From Saposhnikovia divaricata (taxonomy: Eukaryota > Streptophyta > Magnoliopsida > Apiales > Apiaceae), in the NCBI GenBank assembly GCA_036435485.1, contig CM071601.1, positions 183,680,939 to 183,744,938 on the forward strand: 64,000 nt of DNA, given 5' to 3'. Positions 47,621-57,927 of this stretch are shown one piece after another (position 1 is the stretch's first letter; every line of letters starts with the position of its first letter). A program made the translations under genes and the position numbers. The notes beneath the pieces were generated by a model. The model did not search any database, was not told the origin of the DNA, and saw only the letters and a program-made list of their open reading frames with translations.

Positions 47621-49965
47621 TGTCTGGTGATTTCAATGACCTTCTCCTTTAATTTGGGCTCCATGTCTTTGCCTATTTGGATCATTTTTCCTGATTGACC
47701 CACAAATAGCTCAACCTCTTCGGTTTCGTCTGCCGGTTCGGTGATCGGGTTGGATAGGTCGGCCCCAAATTTTTCTAACTCAATGTTCAATAGTTGGTGG
47801 TTGCCCCCAGCCTCGTTTTCGTTCCTCTTTCTTTTGCCAGCTTCGGTTATTTCTACATCCTTGTCTTTCTCCAAATCTTCCAGCATAATTATTCGTGCGG
47901 CCTTCTGGTCGTCTCTCATTTCTCCGATCACGTGTTCGGTGGGGAATTTTAACTTCAAATGAGGGATGGAAGATACAGCCTGGAACAGAGATAAGGCTGG
48001 CCTTCCGAGGATCCCATTGTACGGACTGTCTACCCGAACCACGTAGAACTTTGCCTCTTTTGTTACAGTATACGGTGCTTTTCCCAACAAGACGGAGAGG
48101 GTGATAGTTCCTTCGATCGGCACAGGTTGGTTTCCGAAGCCATATAACGGTGCCTCGTGACAGGGCTCTAGTTGTTCGCCTCCTAGGTTCATCTTGCAGT
48201 ATGTTCGATGATACAGAATGTTTACCGAACTCCCTTCGTCCACCAGCACTCTCCAAATCTTGTTTTCCCCGATGACGGAGTTGATGACAAGTGGGTCTTC
48301 GTGCGGCCAGAGTACATCTTCATAGTCATCTTCGGTGAAGGAGATAGGCAGTGGTTGCTTTGCTGTACTTGACTGATGAAGGTTGTAGATCTGTCTAGCA
48401 TACTTCTTTCGGGCTGTTTTACTGTCCCGATCGAGTATTGTTCCTCCAGAAATGGTTCTTACTTCGCCTGTGTATTTTTCTGACTCTTCGGCATCTTTTT
48501 TCTTTTCCTTGTTATCCAGTTTCTCCCTCAGATCTCCAACGAACTGTGCTAGATCTCCATCTTTGATCATCTTTTCGATCGATTTCTTCAAATGATAGCA
48601 CTCGTTAGTGTTATGGCCCTTGTCCCGATGGTAATCACAATACTTGTTTTCGTTCTTCTTGTATTCGGGAGTTTTCAGCCTGGCCGGTCGAACGAACCCA
48701 GGTTTACCCTTAATTTCGTGGATAATCTTCGAGATAGGCGTGTTTAATGGTGTAAACATCGTGCTATCTCTATCTCGTCTTCGTTCGGCCATCTTATCCG
48801 GCCTTGTGTCTGTCAGTATACTTTTAATATCACCACGACCTCTTCGGCCGTCTCTACGATCATCCTTTCGGTCATCCCTACTAAAATTGCTTCTTTTTTC
48901 GTCCTTATATCCCCACATGGACTCCATCTTTCTTCTAATAGCCTCCCCCCGTAGGTATATATCATTTAAAGACTTTGGAGGCATATCGTAAAGAGAAGAC
49001 CGAAGCTTTTTACCTTTGATGTGGTCGAGTCCGGCTGAAAGGAATCCAGCGGCTTTGACCTTGTCCAAGTTTGTCACCATCCTGGCTTCCTCCTTAAATC
49101 TGGCTAGATAATTGACCAGTTCTTCGTTCGGCCTCTATCGACAGTGGATCAGAGCTTCTGTGTCTTTCTCTCTTCGGCACAGGTGAGAGTAGTGCCTCAA
49201 GAATTTCCTCTTGATCTGTTCATACGAACCAATCGACCTGGGTCTTAGCGAACGATACCACATGGACGCCGGTCCTTTCAGGTATGTCTTAAACATCTTG
49301 CACAACATGACGTCACAGTGTCCCATACCAGTCATGAGAGATTCGTACTTCTCACAGTGGTCTTCGGGTTCAGGATCACCCTTCCCATTGAACTCGTGCA
49401 TCTTCGGGAATTGCCTTCCAAGTGGTGGTCGGTATTGTTCTACCTCTTCGGTCACCACAGGTTCATGGCTGATCTTTCTATCCCCGAACATTACTTTCTC
49501 AATCCTTTTTATCCTATCACCCACGTGTGGGTCATCCTCCTCTGAATCTGAGGTATAAACCAACTTCGATCGGGATCGTCTACGGGATGGTTCGGAGTTC
49601 TCTAACTCGTCTTCATTGTCCATATTCCTCTTTTCCCTTCGATTTTCGGGTTCCTGGTCTTCGGCTCCTAGCGCTTCTCGCAGCACCTTTTCCTGGAGTT
49701 CAATTTCCTCCCTATGAAGTTTCAGGGCTTGTAACCTCAATCGATCGGCCTTTTTTTGTATGGCCAATCTCTCCACATCCTTATTGCGTTTTTCCTTCTG
49801 TTTCCCCTTGGACTTTCGCTCCTCTCTCCAATTTTGAAGCATCTGCTGTTGTTCTTCCGGGGTTGGCATTTCTCCTTCCTCCTCAAAATTCAGTGCCCTC
49901 GGAGTGACAAGAGATGGATGGCTACCTCCTGCCTGGGTGATTCCTGGAGTTTCTTCATTAGCCAT
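47575..49965 (-). pseudogene. Tat gag-protease with in-frame stop
   Basis: It starts at the ATG at 49965. The N-terminal half (to 49135) is a charged coiled-coil-like segment followed by the Gag core (FKTYLKGPASMWYRSL). A TAG at 49135-49137 precedes RPNEELVNYLARFKEEA, which continues in the same frame. A CCHC-like stretch (CDYHRDKGHNTNECYHLK) lies near 48640, and the aspartic-protease region (VLVDEGSSVNILY) near 48240. The protease has DEGSS where DSGS/DTGSS-like triads are usual. The frame is lost near 47590 by about one base. Confidence 0.85.
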
Positions 49966-50029
49966 AGTTGTTGGTAGGCTTTGATCTTCAACACAAACGT
50001 ATCTCTACGTTCCCACAGACGACGCCAAA

Positions 50030-50449
50030 TATTGGAACCAGTTTTAGCCGGGTTGATCCTTTATTCGGACCTGCGAAAGAAGAAGAATGCGAGGGTGTTA
50101 TCCCCCGATCCACCTCCGGCGTGAGAGTAAGTATTCCGGTTCTTTAGAGAGAAAATAGGTAAACGTAAAGAGATTGTGTTTAGAGTTACTTGAGTGGTCA
50201 TCAATATGTCCCAATTGACCAGCCTTCATCTCTTTATATTGTTCGACCATGGGCCACTAGGAGGTGGAAAAGGTGGAAGGATTTCTCCCACATTCTGAGG
50301 TGTCAACCCTTGATTGGACCGTCTTCGGTCAAACGTGTCAGTAGATAGTTGGACCGAATATGTCGAAGGTGCCATCGGTTTGGGGCTTGGTTCGGGTTGT
50401 ACAGTGATAGACTTTTAGATAGGTCCAATAGGCAGATGGGCCTCCAACA
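50030..50449 (-). repeat. 5' LTR of the Tat element
   Basis: 420 bp. The outer base pair context starts TATTGG instead of TGTTGG, a G-to-A change at the LTR end next to the primer-binding site. It is the partner of 42185-42604. Confidence 0.93.
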
Positions 50450-51247
50450 GTACGTATTTATTAAGTGTGATGTAAATCATTCACAAGATTATTAAAAGGA
50501 ACAAATATGGGATTAAATAGTTCGTTGTATTTTGTAATTAGATTAAATATGCTGGTCCCAAATTTAATCCTAAAATACAAAAATAGCATGCGTACTTAAG
50601 AAAATTAAACCTGGAATGAATATGCTTATTACGATCACAACTTGTTGAAATTTTCCAGCCATTTCGGATAGTTAAGCACTACAAAGAGCCAATCCTCCTG
50701 CTAACAGAGTCCCCAGAGCACGATTAAATCCCTTGCTTAGTGTAGCTCCAAAAATTTCAAACAAACCCTATAAATACATAAATATTAGTGGAACCAAACA
50801 AAAAACACAGAAGCTAGAAAACAATAAATTTCAAACATGCACTCAAATAATAATCATACCTATGCTAAACTCAAACACAACCACCACGGTGAGGATTGCT
50901 CAGATGCACTCTTTCCCAACATACGACAATGGTTCTTCAAAGAAGATGAGAAGTGATACAATTACTAATGCCAACCCCATTTTAGCTGCAAAAACAACTT
51001 TTCTTGGGTCGGATCGACCCATTTTATAGGCTTTACAAACACCATTTTGAACATCAGCTTTAAGCTCTATGAATTTCTCATGAATTCTTGATCGAAGACC
51101 TTGATCTTCACCGGAATAATGATCCTCTGCAAGTACCAACTCCGAAAAGCTCTTTCGAGAAGATAGAAAACTTTCTTTGTGCATGGTTACAACATCATGT
51201 TTAAAAGTTTAGATATTACCCGCAAATTCTCTGTGACAGCTCAAAAG

Positions 51248-51387
51248 GCTAGTTTACTCGCAACATCAAATACTTCAATGATACAGAGATAATATACTTC
51301 TTATTCACAAATTACATGCTAGTTTACTCGCAACATCAAATACTTCAATGATACAGAGATAATATACTTCTTATTCACAAATTACAT
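51248..51387. repeat. 70-bp perfect tandem duplication
   Basis: Two adjacent copies of a 70-bp unit starting GCTAGTTTACTCGCAACATC (51248-51317 and 51318-51387) appear identical. They lie 64-200 bp upstream of the ALMT start codon, in its leader or promoter region. Confidence 0.95.
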
Positions 51388-51504
51388 GCATATATATAGA
51401 CAGCAAATGGGGAAGGAGGGATGAAATTGGTAGTTGGGACTGAGAGTCTGAGACCTCTCTGAAAGTTAAGTAAGAATTTGGTTGACCGTTAGAATTAAGA
51501 CGGA

Positions 51505-53836
51505 ACGTGGAACGTGGAGGTTTCAGGAGCCATAAGGAGTCATGGTGGTGGAACGTGGAGGTCCAAACGAAAGTTAAAGCTAAACGTGCGCTCTTTAAAG
51601 AGCTTTTATCCATGACTGCAGGGGCGGAGAGGAGTCGGAAGATGGAAGCATACAAGGTGGCGAGACGGGAGGCAAAGAAAGCCGTGGCGAAAGCCAAAGG
51701 GGAAGCCTATGAGGGGTTGTACAAGCGCCTGGACACCAAGGAAGGAACGAATGCTATCTTTAAACTAGCTAAAGCTAGGGAGAGAGGGCGGCGCGGCCTG
51801 GGTGCTATTAAGTTTATAAAGGATGATTTAGACCGAGTGTTACTTAATGAAGACGCTATTAAGGAAAGGTGGAGTTCGTACTTCCATAACCTTTTCAATG
51901 AGAATAGGAGGAGTTGGGCCGGTGGGGAACTAGAGATCCCCCCCTCGTCTCCATGTGTGCGTATCAGCGAGGACGAGGTCAAGGGGGCCATTCGTAAGAT
52001 GGCGAAAGGGAAGGCGGTGGGTCCGGATCTGATCCCAATCGAGGTGTGGATTTGTCTTGGCGAAGTTGGCGTTCAATGGCTAGTAAATCTGTTCAATGAT
52101 CTACTCTTGGGTGCTAAGATGCCAGCAGAATGGAGTCGTAGTGTTGTAGTTCCTTTTTTCAAGAACAAAGGAGATGCTCAGAGTTGTAGCAACTATCGGG
52201 GTATTAAATTACTCAGCCATACTATGAAACTCTGGGAGAGAGTGGTAGAAGGCCGGATTAGAAGAGAAGTTGAAATCTCAGATAATCAATTTGGTTTTAT
52301 GCCGGGGAGATCGACGACCGAGGCCATTCATCTCGTCAGACGCCTTATGGAAAAGTTCAGGGAGCGCCGCAAAGACCTCCATATGGTGTTCATTGATCTC
52401 GAGAAGGCATATGACAGTATCCCCCGGGTAGCGATATGGAAGACCCTCGTAGAGCGGAGGGTATCGTCGTCGTACGTAAGAGTGATTCAGGACATGTACT
52501 CCCAAGCTAGTTCTTGCGTCCGGACCCCCAGTGGGTGACTCTCGTTTCTTCCCTGTGGAGATTGGGCTTCATCAGGGATCGGCCCTTAGTCCTCTTCTTT
52601 TCGCACTTATCCTGGATGTCATGTCACGAGGGATCCAAGACGCCGTCCCGTGGTGCATGCTCTTCGCTGACGATATTGTGCTAGTGGCGGAGTCAAGGGG
52701 GGAGGTCAACGAGAAGTTGGAACTTTGGAGTCACAAGGCTTGCGGGTGAGTAGAACTAAAACCGAGTATCTCTGGTGCAACTTCAGTGGCGAGGCCATCG
52801 ACGAAGGGGTGGAGGTTAAGATCGTAGATCAGATCGTCCCGCGTACGGATAAGTTCAAGTATCTGGGGTCGATCATCCAGAAGGAAGGTGAGGTTGAAGA
52901 CGATGTCAAGCATCGTATCAATGCTGGGTGGCTAAGGTGGAGGGCAGCGTCAGGGGTGATGTGCGACAAGAAGGTTCCTTTAAAGTTGAAAGGGAGATTC
53001 TATAGAGCGGCTATCCAGCCGGCGATGTTATATGGTTCTGAGTGCTGGGCAGCGAAGTAGACCCACGAAAGCACGTTGGAAGCAGCGGAAATGATGATGT
53101 TGCGGTGGTCGTGTGGCCGCACGATGCTAGATAGAATCCCTAATAGGGTGTTCAGGACCGAGCTCGAAGTGGCGCCTCTTTCTGCGAAAGTTAGGGAAGG
53201 GAGGTTGAGATGGTTCGGCCACGTCCGTAGGAGGCGGCCGGAAGCCCCAGTGCGTAGGGTCGAGAGTCTTTCGGTTGTTGGGGTGAGGAGGAGAGGCAGA
53301 CCGAGGAGGTCATGGGAAGAGCAGCTTAAGTTGGATTTGAAGGCTTTGAACCTAAGTGAGACCATGACCGCTGACAGGTGTTCGTGGAGGCGGCAAATCA
53401 GAGTGGTGGACTCCCTTCTAGGGGACGGCTCTGTAGTGGAAAACCTCAGAGTTGGGTTGTCTCGGATGACCTTATCATAGGAGTTTGGCTTTTTCCGAGA
53501 TCTTTTTCCATTTTCATTTATTATTTTTATTATCATATGCTTCCCGGTTGTGCAGGTGCAGGTGCAGGGAGCTTCGCTTGGTGGTATCTAGGGGCATGGT
53601 AGGTAAGTCCCGTGTGGAGAAAGCCATGGGCTCAGGTATTGCTGTGAACGTTATCGCATATCCTTTAGATTCCTTTGTTTATATCACACACCGTATATGT
53701 CGTGCACATAGCCGAGGGTCTTCACGGAAACAGCCTCCCTACCCTAAAAAGTGGGGGCATGGTCTGCGTACAACCTACCCTCCCCAGACCCTGCTCTGAG
53801 CGGGATATACTGGGTATGTTTGATTTGATTTGGTTT
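51505..53836 (+). mobile_element. 5'-truncated RTE-clade non-LTR retrotransposon
   Basis: It is flanked by a perfect 16-bp TSD TTAGAATTAAGACGGA (51489-51504 and 53837-53852). It starts downstream of the endonuclease and includes the RT and C-terminal region. The 3' end contains the plant RTE signature (AACAGCCTCCCTACCC, GGTCTGCGTACAACCTACCC, CCCAGACCCTGC) and ends in a TTGATTTGATTTGG simple tail instead of poly(A). Confidence 0.93.
51507..53480 (+). pseudogene. RTE reverse transcriptase remnant
   Basis: RT blocks: KMAKGKAVGPDLIPIEVW (52000), FFKNKGDAQSCSNYRGI (52155), NQFGFMPGRSTTEAIHLVR (52285), FIDLEKAYDSIPR (52390), GLHQGSALSPLLFALILD (52565), MLFADDIVLVAE (52660; catalytic ADD). The C-terminal part contains GSECWA and RWFGHVRRR. 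A frameshift near 52530, a small deletion and shift near 52730, and a TAG at 53058 interrupt it. GC content is clearly higher than in the surroundings. Confidence 0.9.
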
Positions 53837-53852
53837 TTAGAATTAAGACGGA

Positions 53853-54561
53853 CAGCATGCTGAAAAACAAAAGACAGCATTGACATTTTTTATAAAAAAA
53901 AATATTAAAACACATCAGTAGTCCATCATCAATTTTAAGTAACATCTAACATAGTATTATAGAAACAGCAGTGAAAGTTAAGTAAGAATTTGGTTTTTTT
54001 TTTTTTTACATGCTCGGGATCATTATTATAAATAAAAATAAATCAATCAAAAAATGTCAACTAAATTATATTATTATCCCCTTAAGCACACATTAGAAAA
54101 ACTGTTTAATTTAACTACTAAACAGCAAACACAAACCAGCATGTCAAAGCACGCTATTTATGGAAGCTATTCTTATCTTTGGTTTTGAAATTTAGATATT
54201 TAATAGAAAGACCATAAGTATCATTACAAACTCATAATATCAAATAACGTGGTAAAACATTTACCACGGACGTGAGAACGGAAACTTTGCAACAATTAAC
54301 AAACAGCAGATTCACTTGTTTTACATTTCAAGGCACAATGAAAGTTGAGCAGTAATTTAACCTGTTCGATGTTCAACACTACTTTTCATCATTCGAGCAA
54401 AACTTTCATAAATTGCAAGGAAAGAAGAAATCCACGCATAAAAACTCCAACACTGATATGACATAAAAAGATGTCCTATGATAATTAAGCAAGTCTTGTT
54501 GATCAAATTCATAATGACAAAACATTGAAGGGTGGATAAGAGATTAAAACAGTAGAACAGT
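53853..54561. other. Spacer downstream of eL13
   Basis: AT-rich DNA with the probable eL13 3' UTR at its right end. The word AAGTTAAGTAAGAATTTGG appears at about 53970 and also at 51465, on either side of the RTE element. A T14 run follows at about 53995. Confidence 0.5.
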
Positions 54562-56120
54562 CTACTTCTTCTCTTCCTTCTCAGCCTCTGCAGCTCTCTT
54601 CAATCTGGCGCCAAGATGACGTTCGTGTGTCCTCTCTGCACGAAGTTTGGAATAGGCGTTGAATGATTTCATCTCCTCTGTAACCTTAACAAGCTCCACA
54701 GCTGGTTTCTCACGAGCAATAGGCATGTATGAGCCCGTGACTTGAGTTGCAGTTGCCAACTCCTCAGGCGCAGAATCACCAGCCTGAAACAGAAAATATG
54801 TTTAGAAATATTTCCAATGAACAATTTGAAATTCATTTACTGGTTAATTTTGTAACCAGCTCAGCACTACTACCTTAAACTTGCGAGGGCGTCTTGGGAA
54901 GACAACAAGCTTAGCCTTGTATGTCTTTAGCCTTTGAACATTTGTTTGCAAACCCTCTAGAGAGCGATTCCTGCGGCGATGATCAACAGCAATGCCAATG
55001 GTGGGAGCCAACTTTTTAGGGATAGCTGCAGCCTAAATATAAATAAATTAATTGACATTAGGCAAACATAGGTTAATGGAACAAACCAGAGATTCAGGAC
55101 ATAGGATTTCAATAAAAGGTTGTTGTACTTCAAGAGATTAGGTTGCGCTTTAAGAAATTACATAACCTTACTAAAAAAATTATATCTAATTGCAAAAGGT
55201 TACATAACCTTACTAAAAAAATTATATCTAGTTGCAAAAGGTCTTAATATTGACTAGCAAGTAGATTTTAACAATGTGCATGGCATCAGGCCCAAACAAA
55301 TGTAAATGACCTATCAAGTAAAAACTAAAAACATAAATGTTTTCTAAAGAATCGTTATTTCTTACTGTCATCTAACCACAATAGTTATACAGTACGTAAA
55401 CGTAATTGGCTTTCATAGACTTTGGACCAAATTTTTGTTGCCAGATAGTAGATACCTAAGACCCTTAATCAAGGACTACACCTTGCATGTTGTGATATTG
55501 GCAACATAGCTAGCTTGCAAGGGCAAACACCATACATACCCGTGTGAATACATAGACAAAACATTTTTTATGTTGGCATTACTAAAACTCACTCGGACTA
55601 AGAAAATACAAAACCCCCACTTAAATTTATAATGTGGCTTTCAGGAACAAAAAATAATGATTTCAGGAACCAGCTTTCCAATAAAGCGTTCAGGTTGGGG
55701 GAAAATCCTATAGGTAACTTACCTTGAGCTCCTCAAGCGAAAATCCCCTGCCAGCCCTGACTTTCATGTTGTACTTGAGAGTCTGGCCATGAACAATGGG
55801 ACGAAGTGGTCCAGCTGTAGGACGAGGAAAGGTCTTCACAGCCTTCTTTTGCCTTGCTGGAATATTGAATAAAAACAACAAATAATTAGTATCCATTTCC
55901 ATTATCAACATTAATAAGCATTGACCTTTTCTTGTAATCTTTACTGACTAGGAACTAAAAAAAATAATCCCGAAATGTAATTGCAAGAGCTATTCTAGAG
56001 AAAGAGTGTTTTACCATTTCTTCTCCTGGTCTTGCGAGCTGGCTGGTTAAACCAGGTCTTGATATAGTTCTGCCAATGCTTCTTGAAGTGACCATTGGGA
56101 ATAACATTGTTGTGCTTCAT
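54562..56120 (-). CDS. RPL13: 60S ribosomal protein L13 (eL13), 4 coding exons
   Basis: Exons on the minus strand: 56015-56120, 55723-55856, 54874-55032, 54562-54783. The total is 621 nt, or 206 residues, the usual plant length. Family sequence runs throughout: an N-terminal MKHNNVIPNGHFKKHWQ, then PTAGPLRPIVHGQT, the IDHR-type LAPTIGIAVDHRRRNR, LKTYKAKLVVFPRRP, and a Lys/Glu-rich C-terminus ending KEEKK. It is a basic component of the large cytosolic ribosomal subunit. All introns are GT-AG. A further intron lies in the 5' UTR. No defects are seen, so this is likely the functional parent of the pseudogene at 61561-62049. Confidence 0.96.
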
Positions 56121-56127
56121 TTCTTAC

Positions 56128-56729
56128 CTATAACACCAGACGATAAAACACTATAATTACCAGGCACACTCTACAAACACACACACACGTGCATGTAAAT
56201 ACAAATTAGCATTTCTTAACAAACTTTATCAGCACAGAATACAGAACATTAACATCATATCCTAACCTTATATCGACAAAATATTTTGGCACGAATTACA
56301 ATCAAACAATGTCCACTCTGTCAACTAAATAAATCAAAATTCTACTCTAAATCAATCGAAACTTATTCGCAATATCAGCTATAAACAAACTAAAATCACT
56401 CACATACAAACATACATACATATCAATTTCATAATCCATAACTAACACAATCTAACACACTAAATTCAAACAATCACGCAGTGAAACAAATGCAGCATAA
56501 CACAAAATGAAATATACACACAATATACATACAAAACTATTTAAAAAATGACTAATTAGCAGCACAAAATAGCTAGAAACACAGAAACAACAAACATTTT
56601 CGAATCGTAAGACTATACATACAGAATCGACAAATCTACATCAAGCTCATTCAAAGAATAATTAGAGAATACATACAATATATATACAGATATTCATACA
56701 GTGAAGAAGATACGTAGACAGAGACTTAC
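56128..56729 (-). other. 5'-UTR intron of eL13
   Basis: Donor CT|GTAAGTCTC (56729 downward) and acceptor TGTTATAG (ending 56128) leave only GTAAGAA before the ATG at 56120. Leader introns are common in plant ribosomal-protein genes. Placement is by consensus only. Confidence 0.7.
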
Positions 56730-56900
56730 AGCTTAATTGTGAAGAAATCGCGAGGGGATATGATAAAGGGGCGCTCTATAAGTGAAAAACCCTAATTTTA
56801 TAATATTGCGATTTTAGGGTTTATTGGGCCTGGCTTTGGATTTTCATTATTTTGGGCTTTAATGCATCTTTCCGCGGCCCGCCCAATTTGGTGATTCAAT
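56730..56900 (-). promoter_or_regulatory. eL13 promoter with telobox and site II-like motifs
   Basis: Two interstitial telomere motifs, AAACCCTAA (about 56784-56794, plus strand) and TTTAGGGTTT (about 56813-56822), are followed by GGGCC/GGGCT words (ATTGGGCCTGG at about 56824, TTTGGGCTTTA at about 56853, GGCCCGCCCAA at about 56876). Telobox plus site II (TGGGCY) is the established promoter signature of plant translation-machinery genes. The transcription start probably falls near 56750-56780. Confidence 0.7.
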
Positions 56901-57927
56901 GTAACAAAACTTTATGTTTTTTAGTATCTGTTTATTTTTATTTTTTTCAAAATATTGGCAACTTTAATATTTGAAATACTTTTTATTTGGCATAATATGT
57001 TTTATTTCTAAATTTGAAATGTTTCTCAGAAACTATGTTTTTGTATAAAATTATAGTTTGTGTCATGTAAAAATATTCGTAATTTATATTTTTATATATG
57101 AGTTTAGACATATATCTTTACATTAACTTTTTAAAAATTATTTAAAATGTACTCAGTCAATAATATATAATGTTGATTGTGTAGGGAGTCAAGAGTGGGG
57201 ATTTAATAAAAAAATGGAATAATCCCTATAAATTTTTTATTTCTATTTTTAAATGTACTTCTCTTAGATTTTTATTGTGAAAAACCCTGGTTTTTTTATT
57301 TTTGGGACAATTCAATTTAGACTTGGCTTTAATTCATTTTTTCCACGGTCCACCAATCTTTTGCAATGTAACTAAACTTTTCGTTATCAGTTATTTGTTT
57401 GAAAACATTTCAAAATATTACAATTGATACAAAGGATATGAAAAAATATTTACATACTTAATTATCTATTTATTTGATCTATTTCATCAATGAATGTGTA
57501 CCTCAAAATATATGTGTATATAAATTTATAATTTGTATTTAAAGATTTATGATTTACTTTTATACAAATATGTAAATATATGATTACATTAACTCTTCAA
57601 AATGTTATAAAAACTTATTTTAACCAAAAAAAATTATTACTTGTTTAGGAAAAGTTTTAAAAAAAAATCGATTGTACATTATTTAGAAAAACATTATTTA
57701 GATATATAAATAATTTTATAGAATTCATTTTGATTGAGAAAACAAAAAGTTGAGGGCGATGACACATCACAGGTACTGCATTTAGTACACGTGTCCTATA
57801 GAATTGAAGTGTCCCCGTTCTATTCAGTTGTACAGTTCATCGACATGGATAAATACACCGAAAGACTTAATATTTATAATACAAACTGGTGTTAGGGAGA
57901 GAAAAGTAGCTAAAGAATTTGAGAACA
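56901..57927. other. Divergent intergenic region between eL13 and DUF1218 gene
   Basis: AT-rich DNA between two divergently transcribed genes. A TATTTATAAT motif near 57869 could be the TATA region for the plus-strand gene. No other gene is seen. Confidence 0.5.

Larger units (their letters stand above)
42185..50449 (-). mobile_element. Ty3/gypsy retrotransposon, Tat lineage, in ALMT intron 2
   Basis: An 8.3-kb element in the same orientation as the host gene (minus). Two 420-bp LTRs are flanked by the 5-bp TSD GTACG (42180-42184 and 50450-50454). Next to the 5' LTR, the minus strand starts TTTGGCGTCGTCTGTGGG, a primer-binding-site-like sequence. Order on the minus strand: gag, protease, RT, RNase H, a second archaeal-type RNase H, integrase, tandem-repeat array, 3' LTR. 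The second RNase H and the long repetitive 3' untranslated region are typical of the Tat lineage (Ogre/Retand group). The coding region has several stops and frameshifts. Confidence 0.93.
33583..51184 (-). pseudogene. ALMT-family channel gene, disrupted
   Basis: Exons on the minus strand: 50860-51184, about 50611-50745, 41643-41906, 41428-41564, 41186-41332, and a last exon split as 38631-39103 plus 33583-33742. The coding matches the ALMT family (anion/malate channel, plasma membrane or tonoplast): an N-terminal membrane part (PRKVVFAAKMGLAL, GTLLAGGLAL, EYGFRCFLLTYC, GEDLHKLVVKNF), WEPPHGRYK, and the C-terminal SFEELSEKAKF region. It is broken by TGA at 50900-50902 where family members have Trp, and by TAA at 50672-50674. 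The natural acceptor before GAGCTACACTA reads TG instead of AG; an AG three bases on would cost one residue. A Ty1/copia element sits in the last exon and a Ty3/gypsy element in intron 2. Probably non-functional; an alternative is one disrupted allele of an otherwise live gene. Confidence 0.88.

Noticed and set aside
47780..48256. Alternative-frame ORFs within the Tat gag-protease region (also 47741-47962 and 48644-48991, plus strand)
   Set aside because: They overlap a frame with clear Gag and protease motifs and show no domain of their own.
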